DNA of 64,000 nt from an uncultured Prevotella sp. (GCA_900541575.1 UQKO01000007.1:1-64000); one strand, 5' to 3'. Positions 34,818 to 44,784 are shown, numbered from the stretch's first letter. Notes: generated by a model from the letters alone, not told the origin. A program made the numbers and translations.

Positions 34818-35426
34818 TTATTGCAGATTATGAAGCAGTGCGCTCAGATTGGCCGTAAAGAGACGCACAGAGATTGCTAAAAGGATAATGCCAAAAAACT
34901 TTCGCAGCAAATAGATGGCTGCGGGCGATATAATGCGTTCCACCTTATCTGTAGCCTTGAGCACTATAAAGACGAAAAGCATGTTGAGCAATAAAGCAAT
35001 AAGTATATTGACCGTGGCATATTCAGCACGCAGTGAGAGCAACGTGGTAAAAGAGCCCGCTCCAGCTAGCAAGGGAAACACCACGGGTATGAGCGTAGCA
35101 GACTTGATAGGCCCCATATTCTTGAATATCACAACATCGAGTATCATCTCAAGCGACATGAGAAAAATTACAAGTGAACCTGCCATAGCAAACGACTCAA
35201 TGTCAACATTGAATAACCGCAACATTGCATCACCTGCAAAGAAAAAACCAAGAAGGAGACTCAAAGATATAATTGTGGCTTTCCATGCATTAACAGGACG
35301 TCCTTGCTGCTTGAGGCTTATAAAGATTGGGGTAGAACCCAATACATCGATTACGGCAAATAGCACGATAAAAGCACTAGCTACTTGCTGCCAGTCAAAA
35401 CGTGAGAAGATGTAAGTAAGTGACAT
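34818..35426 (-). CDS. MarC-family integral membrane protein
   Basis: A 202-residue inner-membrane protein with six predicted helices. Family features: FIVLFAVIDVLGSTPIFISL near the N-terminus, PVVFPLLAGAGSFTTLLSL in the middle and the C-terminal GIILLAISVRLF. MarC/YchE proteins have no established transport activity, and the link to antibiotic resistance was withdrawn for E. coli. It is monocistronic on the minus strand after the biotin operon. Confidence 0.9.
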   Translation of the reverse strand: MSLTYIFSRFDWQQVASAFIVLFAVIDVLGSTPIFISLKQQGRPVNAWKATIISLSLLLGFFFAGDAMLRLFNVDIESFAMAGSLVIFLMSLEMILDVVIFKNMGPIKSATLIPVVFPLLAGAGSFTTLLSLRAEYATVNILIALLLNMLFVFIVLKATDKVERIISPAAIYLLRKFFGIILLAISVRLFTANLSALLHNLQ

Positions 35427-35573
35427 AAGGTAAGTGGCGCACTAAGACGCAGAGTTATGAGTTAATAAGAGGGATTTTTTTATTCATAGGGGCATTGTAC
35501 ACTTCCCCTACCGATACTAGAGGCAACTCATCGCCACCATCGGCAAGTCTATGACAAATAGAAAGTCTATGCG

Positions 35574-35670
35574 CATTCGCTTTATAAGCGATGCGAATGG
35601 ACTGACTTGAAGAACGCTAAAGACTCTTTCAAAGAACACGAGCGAACAGACATGCAATGTGCCTGTTCGC
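35574..35670 (-). terminator. Two hairpins after the biotin-carrier gene
   Basis: GCGAACAG (35642-35649) pairs with CTGTTCGC (35663-35670), and CATTCGC (35574-35580) pairs with GCGAATG (35593-35599). They lie in the 296-base gap below the biotin-carrier stop codon. Neither has a clear T-run, so termination is only probable. No gene is seen in this gap. Confidence 0.4.
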
Positions 35671-35722
35671 CCGTTATTAGTTATCCGCCGATGAGGGCGG
35701 GATGAGAACAGACGTGTGTCGC

Positions 35723-36178
35723 TTATCCAATAGTGAGAAGTGTAGTGCCCTCCATCACGCTATCTCCAGCACTCACGCAGATGCCTGTCACCTTGCCGTC
35801 AGCTTCTGCCGTGATGTTGTTTTCCATCTTCATGGCTTCTAGCACGAGTACGGTGTCGCCTTTCTTCACAGCCTGACCTGCACTGACGAGAATTTTCGTC
35901 ACTACACCAGGGAGCGGAGCCTTCACGGGAGCACCTGCACCAGGCCCACTGGTAGCAGCAGGAGCAACTGCGGCAGGAGTTTCAGTTGCAGCAGGAGCTG
36001 CGGCAGGAGCAGCTGCATCGGTTGATACGGTGGGAAGAGCTTCTTCTACTAATGAAGAGCCTTGCATTTCTACCTCGAAGGGAATGCCATTTACCTCGAC
36101 CTTAGCCTTCGAGCCTACGATGCTGTCAATGGTCACGTCAAACTGTGCACCATTGATGGTATACTTATATTGCTTCAT
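35723..36178 (-). CDS. mmdC: Biotin carrier subunit of acyl-CoA carboxylase/decarboxylase
   Basis: A 151-residue carrier protein. The biotinylation motif EAMKMEN places biotin on Lys117, in a C-terminal lipoyl/biotinyl fold (about 78-151). Residues about 50-78 are an Ala/Pro/Glu-rich flexible linker that lets the arm swing. It is the third gene of the operon after the carboxyltransferase and the small protein, with 13 bases between. It should carry carboxyl groups for methylmalonyl-CoA decarboxylase or propionyl-CoA carboxylase. Confidence 0.85.
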   Translation of the reverse strand: MKQYKYTINGAQFDVTIDSIVGSKAKVEVNGIPFEVEMQGSSLVEEALPTVSTDAAAPAAAPAATETPAAVAPAATSGPGAGAPVKAPLPGVVTKILVSAGQAVKKGDTVLVLEAMKMENNITAEADGKVTGICVSAGDSVMEGTTLLTIG

Positions 36179-36191
36179 TTCTTGCGTTTAC

Positions 36192-36455
36192 TTAAAATTG
36201 GGTCATCAAATCGGCTGGATTATTCCAGTTTGTACGATGGTGCTGTACGGTGATAATACCTGGCTCGTCGTCATGAACAATCTCTACTTCGTGCTCGATG
36301 AGCGCAAGCGAGATGGCTGCGGCATAAGCAGGCATTTCGTCATCCGTGGGGTGAGTATGATATCCGTCTACGAGAAAATCGGCAATGGTACCTTGCTTCT
36401 CATCGAGGCGAATCGTAATGGTCTGCTCACCCAATTTATATTGAAATGTCTTCAC
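36192..36455 (-). CDS. Small conserved protein of the biotin-carboxyltransferase operon
   Basis: An 87-residue acidic protein with no signal peptide or membrane helix (MKTFQYKLGEQTITIRLDEK; HTHPTDDEMPAYAAAISLAL). In relatives a small protein occupies this position between the carboxyltransferase and the carrier. It lacks the membrane helix of the OadG/delta subunit, so it is probably an assembly or accessory subunit. It starts 19 bases after the carboxyltransferase stop. Confidence 0.6.
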   Translation of the reverse strand: MKTFQYKLGEQTITIRLDEKQGTIADFLVDGYHTHPTDDEMPAYAAAISLALIEHEVEIVHDDEPGIITVQHHRTNWNNPADLMTQF

Positions 36456-36474
36456 AATTTTAGGATACTATGTG

Positions 36475-38028
36475 TTACAAAGGTATATTTCCATGCTTCT
36501 TTGCTGGACGAGTTTCACGCTTATTCTCAAGTTGAGCGAGCGCGCGGCAGATGCGGAAACGTGTATTGCGAGGCTCAATCACATCGTCTACGTAGCCATA
36601 CTCAGCAGCCTTGTAGGGATTGGTAAAGAGGTCGTTGTACTCCTTCTCCTTCTCTGCGAGGAATGCCTTAGGATCTTCCTTGGTCTTGGCCTCCTTACCA
36701 TCGAGGATGGCTACGGCACCCGAAGCACCCATTACGGCAATCTCGGCTGAGGGCCAAGCATAGTTGAGGTCGGCCTTGAGCTGCTTACAGCCCATCACGA
36801 TGTGAGAACCACCATAGCTCTTACGCAACGTAACAGTCACCTTGGGCACGGTAGCCTCGCCATAAGCGTAGAGAAGCTTTGCACCATGGTCGATCACGGC
36901 GTTGTATTCCTGACCTGTACCAGGAAGGAAGCCCGGCACGTCGACCAACGACACGATAGGAATATTGAAGCAATCGCAGAAGCGTACGAAGCGGGCTGCC
37001 TTGCGCGAAGCATTGCAATCGAGCACACCAGCATATACGCTGGGCTGGTTGGCTACAACGCCCACGCTCTGACCATTGAAACGAGCAAAACCAATAATGA
37101 TGTTGCGAGCGAAGTTGCGGTGTACTTCAAGGAACTCACCATTGTCTACCACGGCACTAATCACCTTGTACATATCATAGGCCGTGTTAGGATTATCGGG
37201 AATGATTTCGTTAAGCGAATCCTCCTTTCGGTCGATGGGATCAGTGCACTCAATGCGGGGAGCGCGTTCCATATTGTTTTGAGGAATGTAAGAAAGAAGA
37301 CGGCGAATGAGTCCAGCAAACTCTTCCTCGGTCTTAGCAGTGAAGTGGCATACACCGCTCTTCGTAGAGTGAACGGCTGCACCGCCAAGGTCTTCCTGTG
37401 TTACGTCTTCGCCTGTCACGGTCTTTACCACCTTCGGACCGGTGAGGAACATATAGCTAATGCCTTCGAGCATTACCACGAAGTCGGTCAATGCAGGAGA
37501 ATATACAGCACCACCAGCACAAGGACCGCAGATACCAGAAATCTGAGGCACTACGCCCGAAGCCTCGATGTTGCGCTGGAAGATTTCGCCGAAACCTGCC
37601 AAAGCATTGATGCCTTCCTGAATACGTGCGCCACCAGAATCGTTGAGACCGATACAGGGAGCACCCATCTTCATACTCTGATCCATCACCTTGCAGATCT
37701 TCTGAGCCATTGTCTCAGAGAGCGAACCGCCATTGACGGTGAAGTCTTGTGCAAATACATATACTAAGCGACCATTAATGGTTCCGCTACCAGCTACCAC
37801 GCCGTCGCCCAAGAATTGCTTCTTCTCCATGCCGAAGTTGTGGCAACGGTGAAGCTTGAACATATCCATTTCCTCAAACGAGCCCTTGTCGAGCAAGAGT
37901 TCGATGCGTTCGCGAGCCGTAGCTTTGCCCTTAGCGTGCTGCTTTTCAATAGCCTTTTCGCCACCGCCCAAACGGGCTTTCTGACGGAGCTCTACGAGCT
38001 GCTTGATTTTCTTCTGTTGTTCACTCAT
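36475..38028 (-). CDS. mmdA: Biotin-dependent acyl-CoA carboxyltransferase (methylmalonyl-CoA decarboxylase alpha / propionyl-CoA carboxylase beta type)
   Basis: A 517-residue cytoplasmic enzyme that moves CO2 between methylmalonyl-CoA and biotin, central to propionate formation. The crotonase-like N- and C-halves are complete, with [19 protein letters not shown] and [16 protein letters not shown] forming the acyl-CoA oxyanion region and [10 protein letters not shown] in the second half. I chose ATG 38028 ([15 protein letters not shown]); 13 upstream codons are atypical. It is first in a three-gene operon. The membrane beta subunit (Na+ pump) is not in the window, so decarboxylase versus carboxylase is unresolved. 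Confidence 0.9.
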   Translation of the reverse strand: MSEQQKKIKQLVELRQKARLGGGEKAIEKQHAKGKATARERIELLLDKGSFEEMDMFKLHRCHNFGMEKKQFLGDGVVAGSGTINGRLVYVFAQDFTVNGGSLSETMAQKICKVMDQSMKMGAPCIGLNDSGGARIQEGINALAGFGEIFQRNIEASGVVPQISGICGPCAGGAVYSPALTDFVVMLEGISYMFLTGPKVVKTVTGEDVTQEDLGGAAVHSTKSGVCHFTAKTEEEFAGLIRRLLSYIPQNNMERAPRIECTDPIDRKEDSLNEIIPDNPNTAYDMYKVISAVVDNGEFLEVHRNFARNIIIGFARFNGQSVGVVANQPSVYAGVLDCNASRKAARFVRFCDCFNIPIVSLVDVPGFLPGTGQEYNAVIDHGAKLLYAYGEATVPKVTVTLRKSYGGSHIVMGCKQLKADLNYAWPSAEIAVMGASGAVAILDGKEAKTKEDPKAFLAEKEKEYNDLFTNPYKAAEYGYVDDVIEPRNTRFRICRALAQLENKRETRPAKKHGNIPL

Positions 38029-38111
38029 GATGTTTGATGTGTGAAAGTATGGGCAAGCACCGCACACTTACATGTGTGCCTACCCACACATAATATATTA
38101 TTTTCGTGGTG

Positions 38112-38154
38112 CAAAGATACGCAAATCCTCGCACACTTACGTCATAAGTGTGCG
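38112..38154 (-). promoter_or_regulatory. Promoter and overlapping operator of the mmdA operon
   Basis: TATCTTTG on the minus strand (38119-38112) is the -7 element. CGCACACTTA (38130-38139), 5 bases, TAAGTGTGCG (38145-38154) is a perfect 10-base inverted repeat covering the -33 zone. The same word recurs at 38061-38070 and, inverted without the first base, at 38247-38255. A repressor or activator site is inferred. Confidence 0.55.
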
Positions 38155-38490
38155 GTTTATTTATTCTGCTATTGGATTTAGGTTGGTTCTATTCCTTCTG
38201 AAATATAAGGTGTCTTTATTCTGACATGTGATTTGCACGCTCTTGAAAGTGTGCGAATCATAGCATCTTTTGAAATTCAAGGAGTTGTAAAACATATAAC
38301 AAGGAATGCAAGAATATATCGTGGAATAGGCTGTAATGCACATGAGAAGAAGATTTTATGAAATAATGAAGCCCGATATATTCGCGGCTCAGCTGAAATT
38401 TTCGAATCGAGACGAGCAAGTTTTCTTTCTCGGGCAACAAAAAATGCACATGTTGTACACTTTTTGGGGGTTGAGCCACGTTCTCTTTTA
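38155..38490. other. Intergenic region upstream of serC and mmdA
   Basis: No convincing gene in this stretch. GGTTGGTTCTATTCCTTCTG near 38181 is a weak relative of the GTGGTTCTATAAATTCTGA repeat. Short open frames at 38158-38503 lack domains and overlap each other. Confidence 0.45.
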
Positions 38491-38498
38491 TATCTTTG
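38491..38498 (+). promoter_or_regulatory. -7 element of the serC promoter
   Basis: TATCTTTG fits TAnnTTTG, with TTG at 38471-38473 (17-base spacer). The leader is about 57 nt. Confidence 0.45.
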
Positions 38499-38560
38499 CA
38501 CACAAATAAGCTACAGATTGGCTATCGAGACGAATTTTACTACAACAAAAGATTTTACCA

Positions 38561-39652
38561 ATGCTCAATAATTCAACTCCTCACCTATACAATTTTGGCG
38601 CTGGCCCTGCCATCCTTCCCCAAGAAGTGGTGGAAGCTACGGCACAGGCAGTAATGAATTTCAATGGGATGGGACTCTCGCTCATGGAAATAGGACATCG
38701 TACCCCCCAATTTCGAGTCATCGTAGAAGAAGCACAGAGCCTCATGAAAGAGTTACTCCACGTGCCCGACGGATATAGTATCTTATTTCTCGGCGGGGGA
38801 GCACGCATGCAATTCGACATGATTCCAATGAATCTGCTCCACCACAAGGCGGCCTACCTCGACTGCGGGCACTGGGCACATCAAGCTATAAAGGAGGCTC
38901 GACTATTTGGTGAAGTGGAGATAGTAGCTTCGTCGGAAGCTAATAATTACACGTCTATTCCCCACAATTTTTCTATCCCAGAAGATGCTGACTATCTGCA
39001 TCTTACTACCAATAATACCATTTACGGAACGGAACTCCGCACTGACCTAGACTCAAAGATTCCTCTAGTGGCAGATATGTCGTCCGACATTCTGACGCGA
39101 CCTATCAACGTAGAGCGTTACGGCCTTATCTATGGTGGGGCACAAAAGAACCTCTCCATGGCGGGCGTTACATTCGTGATTATTCGCAACGACCTGGCAG
39201 GTCATTCGGTGCGTCCGATTCCCGCCATGCTCGACTATCAGGTGCATATTCAGCACGGTTCGATGTATAATACACCTCCTATGCTTCCCATATTCACGGC
39301 ATTGCAGACGCTGCGTTGGGTGAAACGACAAGGTGGTATTGAAGAAATGGGTAAAAGAGCCAAACAACGCGCCACCATTGTATATGATGAAATTGACCGC
39401 AACCCGCTCTTTACAGGAACGGCTCTTCCTGCCGACCGTTCACTGATGAACGTTTGTTTCGTGCTTAAACCTGAATATCAGCACCTCGAGAATGAATTTA
39501 CAGAATTTGCCCTATCGCACGGCATCTATGGTATTCGCGGGCATCGCAGTGTGGGCGGTTTTCGTGCTTCTATGTACAATGCTATGCCTTTTGAGGGCGC
39601 ACAAGCCCTTGTCCTATGTATGAAGAATTTTGCTCTGCTTCAGAATGCTTAG
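38561..39652 (+). CDS. serC: Phosphoserine aminotransferase
   Basis: A 363-residue PLP enzyme converting 3-phosphohydroxypyruvate to phosphoserine, also used in pyridoxine synthesis. The PLP lysine is Lys196 in [11 protein letters not shown]; the N-terminus [14 protein letters not shown] and the C-terminal [20 protein letters not shown] are characteristic. Full length. serA, often next to serC in this group, is not here. The downstream CotH gene has its own promoter and signal peptide. Confidence 0.95.
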   Translation: MLNNSTPHLYNFGAGPAILPQEVVEATAQAVMNFNGMGLSLMEIGHRTPQFRVIVEEAQSLMKELLHVPDGYSILFLGGGARMQFDMIPMNLLHHKAAYLDCGHWAHQAIKEARLFGEVEIVASSEANNYTSIPHNFSIPEDADYLHLTTNNTIYGTELRTDLDSKIPLVADMSSDILTRPINVERYGLIYGGAQKNLSMAGVTFVIIRNDLAGHSVRPIPAMLDYQVHIQHGSMYNTPPMLPIFTALQTLRWVKRQGGIEEMGKRAKQRATIVYDEIDRNPLFTGTALPADRSLMNVCFVLKPEYQHLENEFTEFALSHGIYGIRGHRSVGGFRASMYNAMPFEGAQALVLCMKNFALLQNA

Positions 39653-39697
39653 TAAAGACTTAATTGTCTTGTTATCGCTCTATATGAAAAGATTTGC

Positions 39698-39705
39698 TAC
39701 ATTTG
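39698..39705 (+). promoter_or_regulatory. -7 element upstream of the CotH-family gene
   Basis: TACATTTG matches TAnnTTTG. Transcription would start near 39711, 24 bases before the ATG at 39735. This supports the shorter start of the gene. No -33 TTG at normal spacing was seen. Confidence 0.5.
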
Positions 39706-39734
39706 CACAACAACTATCACACACCTACTGCCCA

Positions 39735-41261
39735 ATGAAAGGACTATTGCATCAATTCTCCGCTCTCTATCTAAGCATACAGCTATTTAGCATGGTAGCA
39801 GCCGTCATACATGGACAGTCTGCATTGGCACAAATAAGCCAACAGTTGCCCGAACATTGGCCCAACATCCCACTAATAAGCATTCACACCGTGAATGGCG
39901 AAATGCCCACTTGCGAACGAGCACAAACGCCCGAGGGATGTGTGGGAACCACGATTACGAATAACAACTACGTGCCCGGACGCATGGTCATGACTCTACG
40001 TGGCGATACGCTCTACGATTCCAAGGACTACGTGGCTGACCTCTCGGGCATGCGACTAAAAATTCGCGGCAACAGTTCGGGAGCCTTTCTCGACCAAAAA
40101 CCCTACAAACTGAAGCTTAGCAAGAAGGCAGACTTACTGTGTCGAGGGAGGAAGGCCTTCCGCAACAAGAATTGGGCACTCATGAGCTACTATATATACA
40201 ACCCCAGTATGCCCAATCATGAGACCAACCTTATCCCCCTCTTTGCCCATGCCTTGGCACGCTATGTGGGCATGCCATGGCAACCTGAGGGCCGGTTTGT
40301 CAATGTGGTGATCAATGATCAATATCGAGGTATTTACCTTCTGCTCGAGACCGTAGACAAAGGAGATAGCCGCATCAACGTGGCAGAAGATGGTTTCATC
40401 ATCGAAAACGACCCTTGCTGGTGGAACGAAGATGGGAAGTATTTCCATACCAACCACCAAATGGCACACTTGGGCTATACTTATAATAAGTATATGCCTG
40501 GCGATGGCGAGCGTCCTGCAGCCGTCGACAGTGTGAGAGACTACATGAACCGCGTGGAGGACGCTATTTGGAATAAAGAAGACCTATCGGAATATATCGA
40601 CTTCTATACATTTACACGTTGGATTATCAGCCACGATCTTTTGGCCGTTGGCGATGCCATCGGAAGCAACACCTACCTTTACTGCGAAAGCATGAATAGT
40701 GATGGAGAACATAGCAAACTCAGAATGGGACCGATTTGGGACCTTGACTCATCTTACAACATTCCTTTCAACATTTGGGGACTGAAGCACACGTACTACT
40801 CGGCCTACTACCCACAGACGGAGTTTTACTACCCGAAACTTTTCGAAATACCACAGTTTGTAGAGGCTTACAAGGAGGCCTACGCACAGATTCGTCCACA
40901 CATCGTAGATCAGATGCAGCATTTCTGCGATAGCATCACAGAGCTTTATAGCCAAACGCTTGAAGAGAGTGCCGCCCTGCATCGCACCATCTACCCCAAC
41001 GAAGCACAGAACACCATCCCCGAGCAAACTGCCGACTTGATGGATAAATTCCGCCGTCGCATCGCCGCCGTCGATAGCCTCATCGCTGCCGACATGCCCT
41101 CCACAAGCATCTCTGCAACCACCATCACACGTCCACAGTCCCACTCTCGCTTCGACCTCACAGGTCGCAATGTGTCCACCATCCCCTTCACTCAGCTCCC
41201 CGCTGGAGTATACATCGAGACCTCTCCCGATGGAACAACGCGTAAGGTGATGAAAAGATAA
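39735..41261 (+). CDS. CotH kinase-family secreted protein
   Basis: A 508-residue exported protein. I chose ATG 39735, giving a signal peptide (MKGLLHQFSALYLSIQLFSM, ending near ALAQ); an earlier in-frame start at 39630 lies inside serC. The CotH kinase fold is marked by RLKIRGNSSGAFLDQKPYKL, RFVNVVINDQYRGIYLLLET and GPIWDLDSSYN. CotH proteins are atypical protein kinases of spore coats and surfaces; here the target is unknown. The last 40 residues (FDLTGRNV, LPAGVYIE, GTTRKVMKR) look like a short type IX secretion sorting domain, suggesting surface export. Confidence 0.85.
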   Translation: MKGLLHQFSALYLSIQLFSMVAAVIHGQSALAQISQQLPEHWPNIPLISIHTVNGEMPTCERAQTPEGCVGTTITNNNYVPGRMVMTLRGDTLYDSKDYVADLSGMRLKIRGNSSGAFLDQKPYKLKLSKKADLLCRGRKAFRNKNWALMSYYIYNPSMPNHETNLIPLFAHALARYVGMPWQPEGRFVNVVINDQYRGIYLLLETVDKGDSRINVAEDGFIIENDPCWWNEDGKYFHTNHQMAHLGYTYNKYMPGDGERPAAVDSVRDYMNRVEDAIWNKEDLSEYIDFYTFTRWIISHDLLAVGDAIGSNTYLYCESMNSDGEHSKLRMGPIWDLDSSYNIPFNIWGLKHTYYSAYYPQTEFYYPKLFEIPQFVEAYKEAYAQIRPHIVDQMQHFCDSITELYSQTLEESAALHRTIYPNEAQNTIPEQTADLMDKFRRRIAAVDSLIAADMPSTSISATTITRPQSHSRFDLTGRNVSTIPFTQLPAGVYIETSPDGTTRKVMKR

Positions 41262-41307
41262 ATAAGGTGTAAGCGATACCTTCTCAAACATCAATACAAG
41301 AAGAATC

Positions 41308-41350
41308 AATGCCGGGACATGGAATTCTACTCATTCCATGTCCCGGCATT
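41308..41350. terminator. Hairpin between convergent CotH and DUF349 genes
   Basis: An 18-base perfect inverted repeat: AATGCCGGGACATGGAAT (41308-41325) and its complement (41333-41350) with a 7-base loop. T-runs are short, but position between two gene ends and stem strength support a bidirectional terminator. The rest of the 311-base gap holds a TACAAGTA/TACTTGTA inverted repeat (41444-41491) and no gene. Confidence 0.65.
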
Positions 41351-41572
41351 CCATGTCTATTTTAGCGGTATTTTACGCTATAAAGAAAAATAGAAAAGAC
41401 CCTTGACCTTAATGATCAAGAGCCTTAAGATGAGAAAATATTGTACAAGTACTAGCAAAAGCTAGCGCTTGCTAAACAGAATATACTTGTAAATCTAAAA
41501 AAGTTTGTAAAGGAGCAGGGAGAAGCTTTAATGCTATTACCCTGCACACATAGAGTCCATGCAAAGCTAGGA

Positions 41573-43444
41573 CTACTTGCTTTCCTTTTCAGCCTTGATT
41601 TGGTCGGCTACGGCCTTGATCTTTTGGCTGATTTCTTCGAGGTCGGACTTGAGACGGGTAACTTTCTTCTCGATGTCGGCTACGAGGGAGTTGCCCTTCT
41701 TGGAACTTGAACGGAAGAATGTGAGGTTAGTCTCGTAGGTCTGGATCTCTTGCTTCTTGGCATCGAAGATGCTCTGCAAACGGCTGCGCTCACGTGTGAG
41801 TTCTGAACCACCCTTGTCAGCTACATTCTTGCGGAAGTTGTCCATGCGACGACGACCTGCTGATTCGTGGAGTGTATCGTAGATTTTATCGCAGAGTTCA
41901 CGATAGCGACGATAGATTTTCTCTTTCTTGCTATAGGGCACGTGACCTGTTTCGTTCCAGCGAGCCTGGAGGTCGCGCACGGTTTGGAGCATGTTGTCGG
42001 TAGTTTCTGAGGCAAGTTTCTCGAGATCGGCAATGATTCCTTTCTTGATTTCAAGATTGGCCTCTTCTTCCTTACGTTGTCCGGCATTGGCCTCGGTCTT
42101 CTTGTCGAAGAAATAGTTGCAAGCATCGTTGAAGCGCTTCCAAATAGCATCTGATACTTTGTGTGGCACGGCACCAATGGTCTTCCACTGCTTTTGAAGC
42201 TCAATAAACTTATTGGTTGTGGTACCCCAATCGGTGCTATCCTTCAAGGCTTCTGCTTTCTCTACGAGAGCGTTCTTCGCTGCGAGGTTGGCATTGAGTT
42301 TCTCGCGGTTGGCCTTGAAGTAGGTTGTCTTGGCTTGGAAGAAACGATCGCAAGCGGTACGGAAGCGCTCGAAGATTTCGTTGTTTACCTTACGAGGTGT
42401 AAATCCGATGGTTTTCCACTCGGCTTGATAAGCTAGGATTTGCTTAGTTATTTCTTCCCATTGTGCATAAGTCTTGAGTGGTTCGAGGTCGATATTCTCC
42501 ACCTTTTGGCAGAGTTCGGTCTTTTTCTCAAGGTTTTGTTCTTCCTGTGCTTTGATTTGCTCGAAGTGGTCTTGATGACGCTTATTTATAATAGTGGAAG
42601 CATCTTTGAAGCGTTTCCAGATTTGCTCACGCATTTCCTTGGCTACGGGGCCAGCTTCGCGATATTCTTGATGAAGCTTTTGGAGTTGATGGAAAGCCGA
42701 GATAGGATCTTCCACTTCAGCCAACTTCTCAGCGGCTTCGCAGAGATGGGTCTTAATTTCAAGGTTTTTCTTGAAATCGTAAGCGCGCATTTCATGGTTG
42801 AGGCGGAGTTGGTCGTAGAACTGTTCGGTATAGAGTTGGTAATTTTTCCACAACTCGGTAGCGTTTTCTGCAGGCACTTGTTTAATTTCTTTCCATTCAG
42901 CCTGTAGATCTTTCACCTCATTGTAGCCTTTGTCAGCTGCTTCTGGTGTTGTAGCGAGTTCTTTGATACGCTCTATAATCTCTTGCTTGCGCTTGAGGTT
43001 TGCCTGTTTTTCGGCTTCTACTGCTTGTGCAGCCTTATTGCGGAGCTCGCGGATGAGTGAGAATTGTGCTTTAAAGTTTTCTTCCTCCATATCGGGAGCA
43101 GGACGGAAGTCTTCTGCCTTACCACCTTCGCTGATAAAGAGGTCGCGTGCGGCGGTTACTTCGGCATTATGGAAACGATAGTAGAGCATCTTTAGGTGTT
43201 CTAATTCGGTGCGTTCTACATTTCCTCCGTTGTATACGATTTCCTTTAGGCGCTCCACCACTTCGCATTTCGATGTAGGTTCGGGGCGCTTTTCGGTAGC
43301 GTTTGATTCGGTATTGTCCGTTTGCGTGTTAGCCTCAGCATCGGCAGTTGTCGTAGCTTCGGCAGTCTGAGATTCTACAGAAGTAGCGGCAAGGGTGCTT
43401 TGAGCCTGCTCTGCTGCTTCAGTGGTGTTCTTAATTTCGTCCAT
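41573..43444 (-). CDS. DUF349 repeat protein
   Basis: A 623-residue cytoplasmic protein made of several DUF349 repeats of about 70 residues, each with a W-x3-F/R-x2-C/D pattern (for example WKRFNDACNYFFDKKTEAN and WNETGHVPYSKKEKIYRRYR). The N-terminus (about 1-50) is rich in Glu/Thr/Ala and disordered; the C-terminal 60 residues form a coiled coil (KKVTRLKSDLEEISQKIKAV). The biochemical role of the family is not known. It is monocistronic, with CorA upstream on the same strand. Confidence 0.88.
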   Translation of the reverse strand: MDEIKNTTEAAEQAQSTLAATSVESQTAEATTTADAEANTQTDNTESNATEKRPEPTSKCEVVERLKEIVYNGGNVERTELEHLKMLYYRFHNAEVTAARDLFISEGGKAEDFRPAPDMEEENFKAQFSLIRELRNKAAQAVEAEKQANLKRKQEIIERIKELATTPEAADKGYNEVKDLQAEWKEIKQVPAENATELWKNYQLYTEQFYDQLRLNHEMRAYDFKKNLEIKTHLCEAAEKLAEVEDPISAFHQLQKLHQEYREAGPVAKEMREQIWKRFKDASTIINKRHQDHFEQIKAQEEQNLEKKTELCQKVENIDLEPLKTYAQWEEITKQILAYQAEWKTIGFTPRKVNNEIFERFRTACDRFFQAKTTYFKANREKLNANLAAKNALVEKAEALKDSTDWGTTTNKFIELQKQWKTIGAVPHKVSDAIWKRFNDACNYFFDKKTEANAGQRKEEEANLEIKKGIIADLEKLASETTDNMLQTVRDLQARWNETGHVPYSKKEKIYRRYRELCDKIYDTLHESAGRRRMDNFRKNVADKGGSELTRERSRLQSIFDAKKQEIQTYETNLTFFRSSSKKGNSLVADIEKKVTRLKSDLEEISQKIKAVADQIKAEKESK

Positions 43445-43561
43445 GTTTGTTTGGATAGGGTCGTTCGGATAAATTACAAAAATTGTATTGTGAAGTGCAA
43501 ATGTGCAGTTTTATTGCTTATTAGCCAAGCATTTAGGCAGAAAATTCTCTGTTTTGTGGCA

Positions 43562-44488
43562 TTATAGCCATGCTTTCCAACGGAATAGACCATAGAATAG
43601 GCCTGTTACGACGATTGACACAATGATTACCACTGGGAATCCCCACCATGCTGTTTCCATGCCATTGATGAGGTTCATGCCGAAAATACTTGCGATAAGC
43701 GTGGGAAACATGAGGATGATGGACACAGAGGTCATCTGCTTCATCACGCCAGCCATATTGTTATTAATGATGCTAGCATAGGTTTCCATGGTGGAATCTA
43801 GGATGTTTGTGTAGATATTGGTGGTTTCGCGTGCCTGGTTCATTTCGATAGTTACATCTTCAATGAGGTCGGCATCAAGTTCATCGACAGGCAGTTTAAA
43901 CTTTAGTTTGGAAAGCAGTGTCTCGTTGCCACGGATAGAGGTGATGAAGTAGGTCAAGCTATCTTGTAGGCGCGAAAGACCTATCAAGTCTTCATTATCA
44001 ATTTGTCTATCAAGATTGCGTTTGGCTTCTTCTATCAACACGTTGATTTGTTTCAGTCGCTTCAGATACCACACTGCGGAAGATAGGAAAAGTCGGAACA
44101 CAAGGTCGACGGAGTCGGTAAATCCTTGGTTGCGCTTTTGCTGATACGACACGAAGTCGATCATCATATTCGTTTCGTAATTACAGACTGTGATACACAC
44201 CCCTCTGTTTAGAATAATACCCATAGGGATGGTGGTGTGGGGCGTACGCGAGGCCACTTCCTTCACATAAGGGATACGTAGAATGATGAGCGACCATCCC
44301 TCGTCGTATTCATAACGTGAGCGCTCGTCTTTATCTCGAATATCGTCGAGGAAGTAGTCGGGCACTTTTAATTCCTTTACGAGGAAGTCCTCGTCCTCAG
44401 GTGTAGGACAAGTCACCTGCACCCAACAGTCGGGTGTCCACTGATCGATGGTCTGAAGAGTCTTGTTGTAGTTCCAGTAAGTACGCAT
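43562..44488 (-). CDS. corA: CorA-family divalent cation transporter
   Basis: A 308-residue inner-membrane channel for Mg2+ or Co2+. The signature GMN is present (SIFGMNLINGME) at the end of the first of two C-terminal helices, with the second helix FPVVIIVSIVVTGLFYGLF. The N-terminal 240 residues form the cytoplasmic funnel. Length is typical. A leader of nearly 290 nt precedes it. Confidence 0.93.
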   Translation of the reverse strand: MRTYWNYNKTLQTIDQWTPDCWVQVTCPTPEDEDFLVKELKVPDYFLDDIRDKDERSRYEYDEGWSLIILRIPYVKEVASRTPHTTIPMGIILNRGVCITVCNYETNMMIDFVSYQQKRNQGFTDSVDLVFRLFLSSAVWYLKRLKQINVLIEEAKRNLDRQIDNEDLIGLSRLQDSLTYFITSIRGNETLLSKLKFKLPVDELDADLIEDVTIEMNQARETTNIYTNILDSTMETYASIINNNMAGVMKQMTSVSIILMFPTLIASIFGMNLINGMETAWWGFPVVIIVSIVVTGLFYGLFRWKAWL

Positions 44489-44784
44489 AAAAACAGTCCT
44501 TTCTTTGCGGAGAGATAGTGTGAATACGCTTTGTTTGCGTGCACAGGGTGCTTCCGGCTGGAAACGTCACCCTTCCGTCTTTGCTATTCTCTCCATTCTG
44601 GAGATAAAAATGAAGGCTGTTTCCGGTCGGTATCAAACGTTGGTATCCGCGTGATAGTCGTCCATATTAAATTGATATATATATATAAAGGAGTAAACGG
44701 CGCTCTATTTTCGTTTTACCATTAGTTGTCGAGTATGAAGCGCACCTAGAGCTTACGATCCTTACGTTTTGCGCGGCAAAAGTA
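44489..44784 (-). promoter_or_regulatory. Long corA leader and its promoter
   Basis: TACTTTTG on the minus strand (44784-44777) fits TAnnTTTG and would give a leader of about 285 nt. In it are a TCTCC/GGAGA hairpin (about 44590-44606) and a direct repeat GGTATC (near 44626 and 44640). No known Mg2+ riboswitch was recognised. No gene is supported in 44489-44987. Confidence 0.4.

Noticed and set aside
36802..37767. 321-codon plus-strand frame
   Set aside because: It is antisense to mmdA and follows from the high coding bias of that gene.
44489..44784. Mg2+ riboswitch before corA
   Set aside because: The leader is long, but none of the conserved elements of known Mg2+ sensors could be found.
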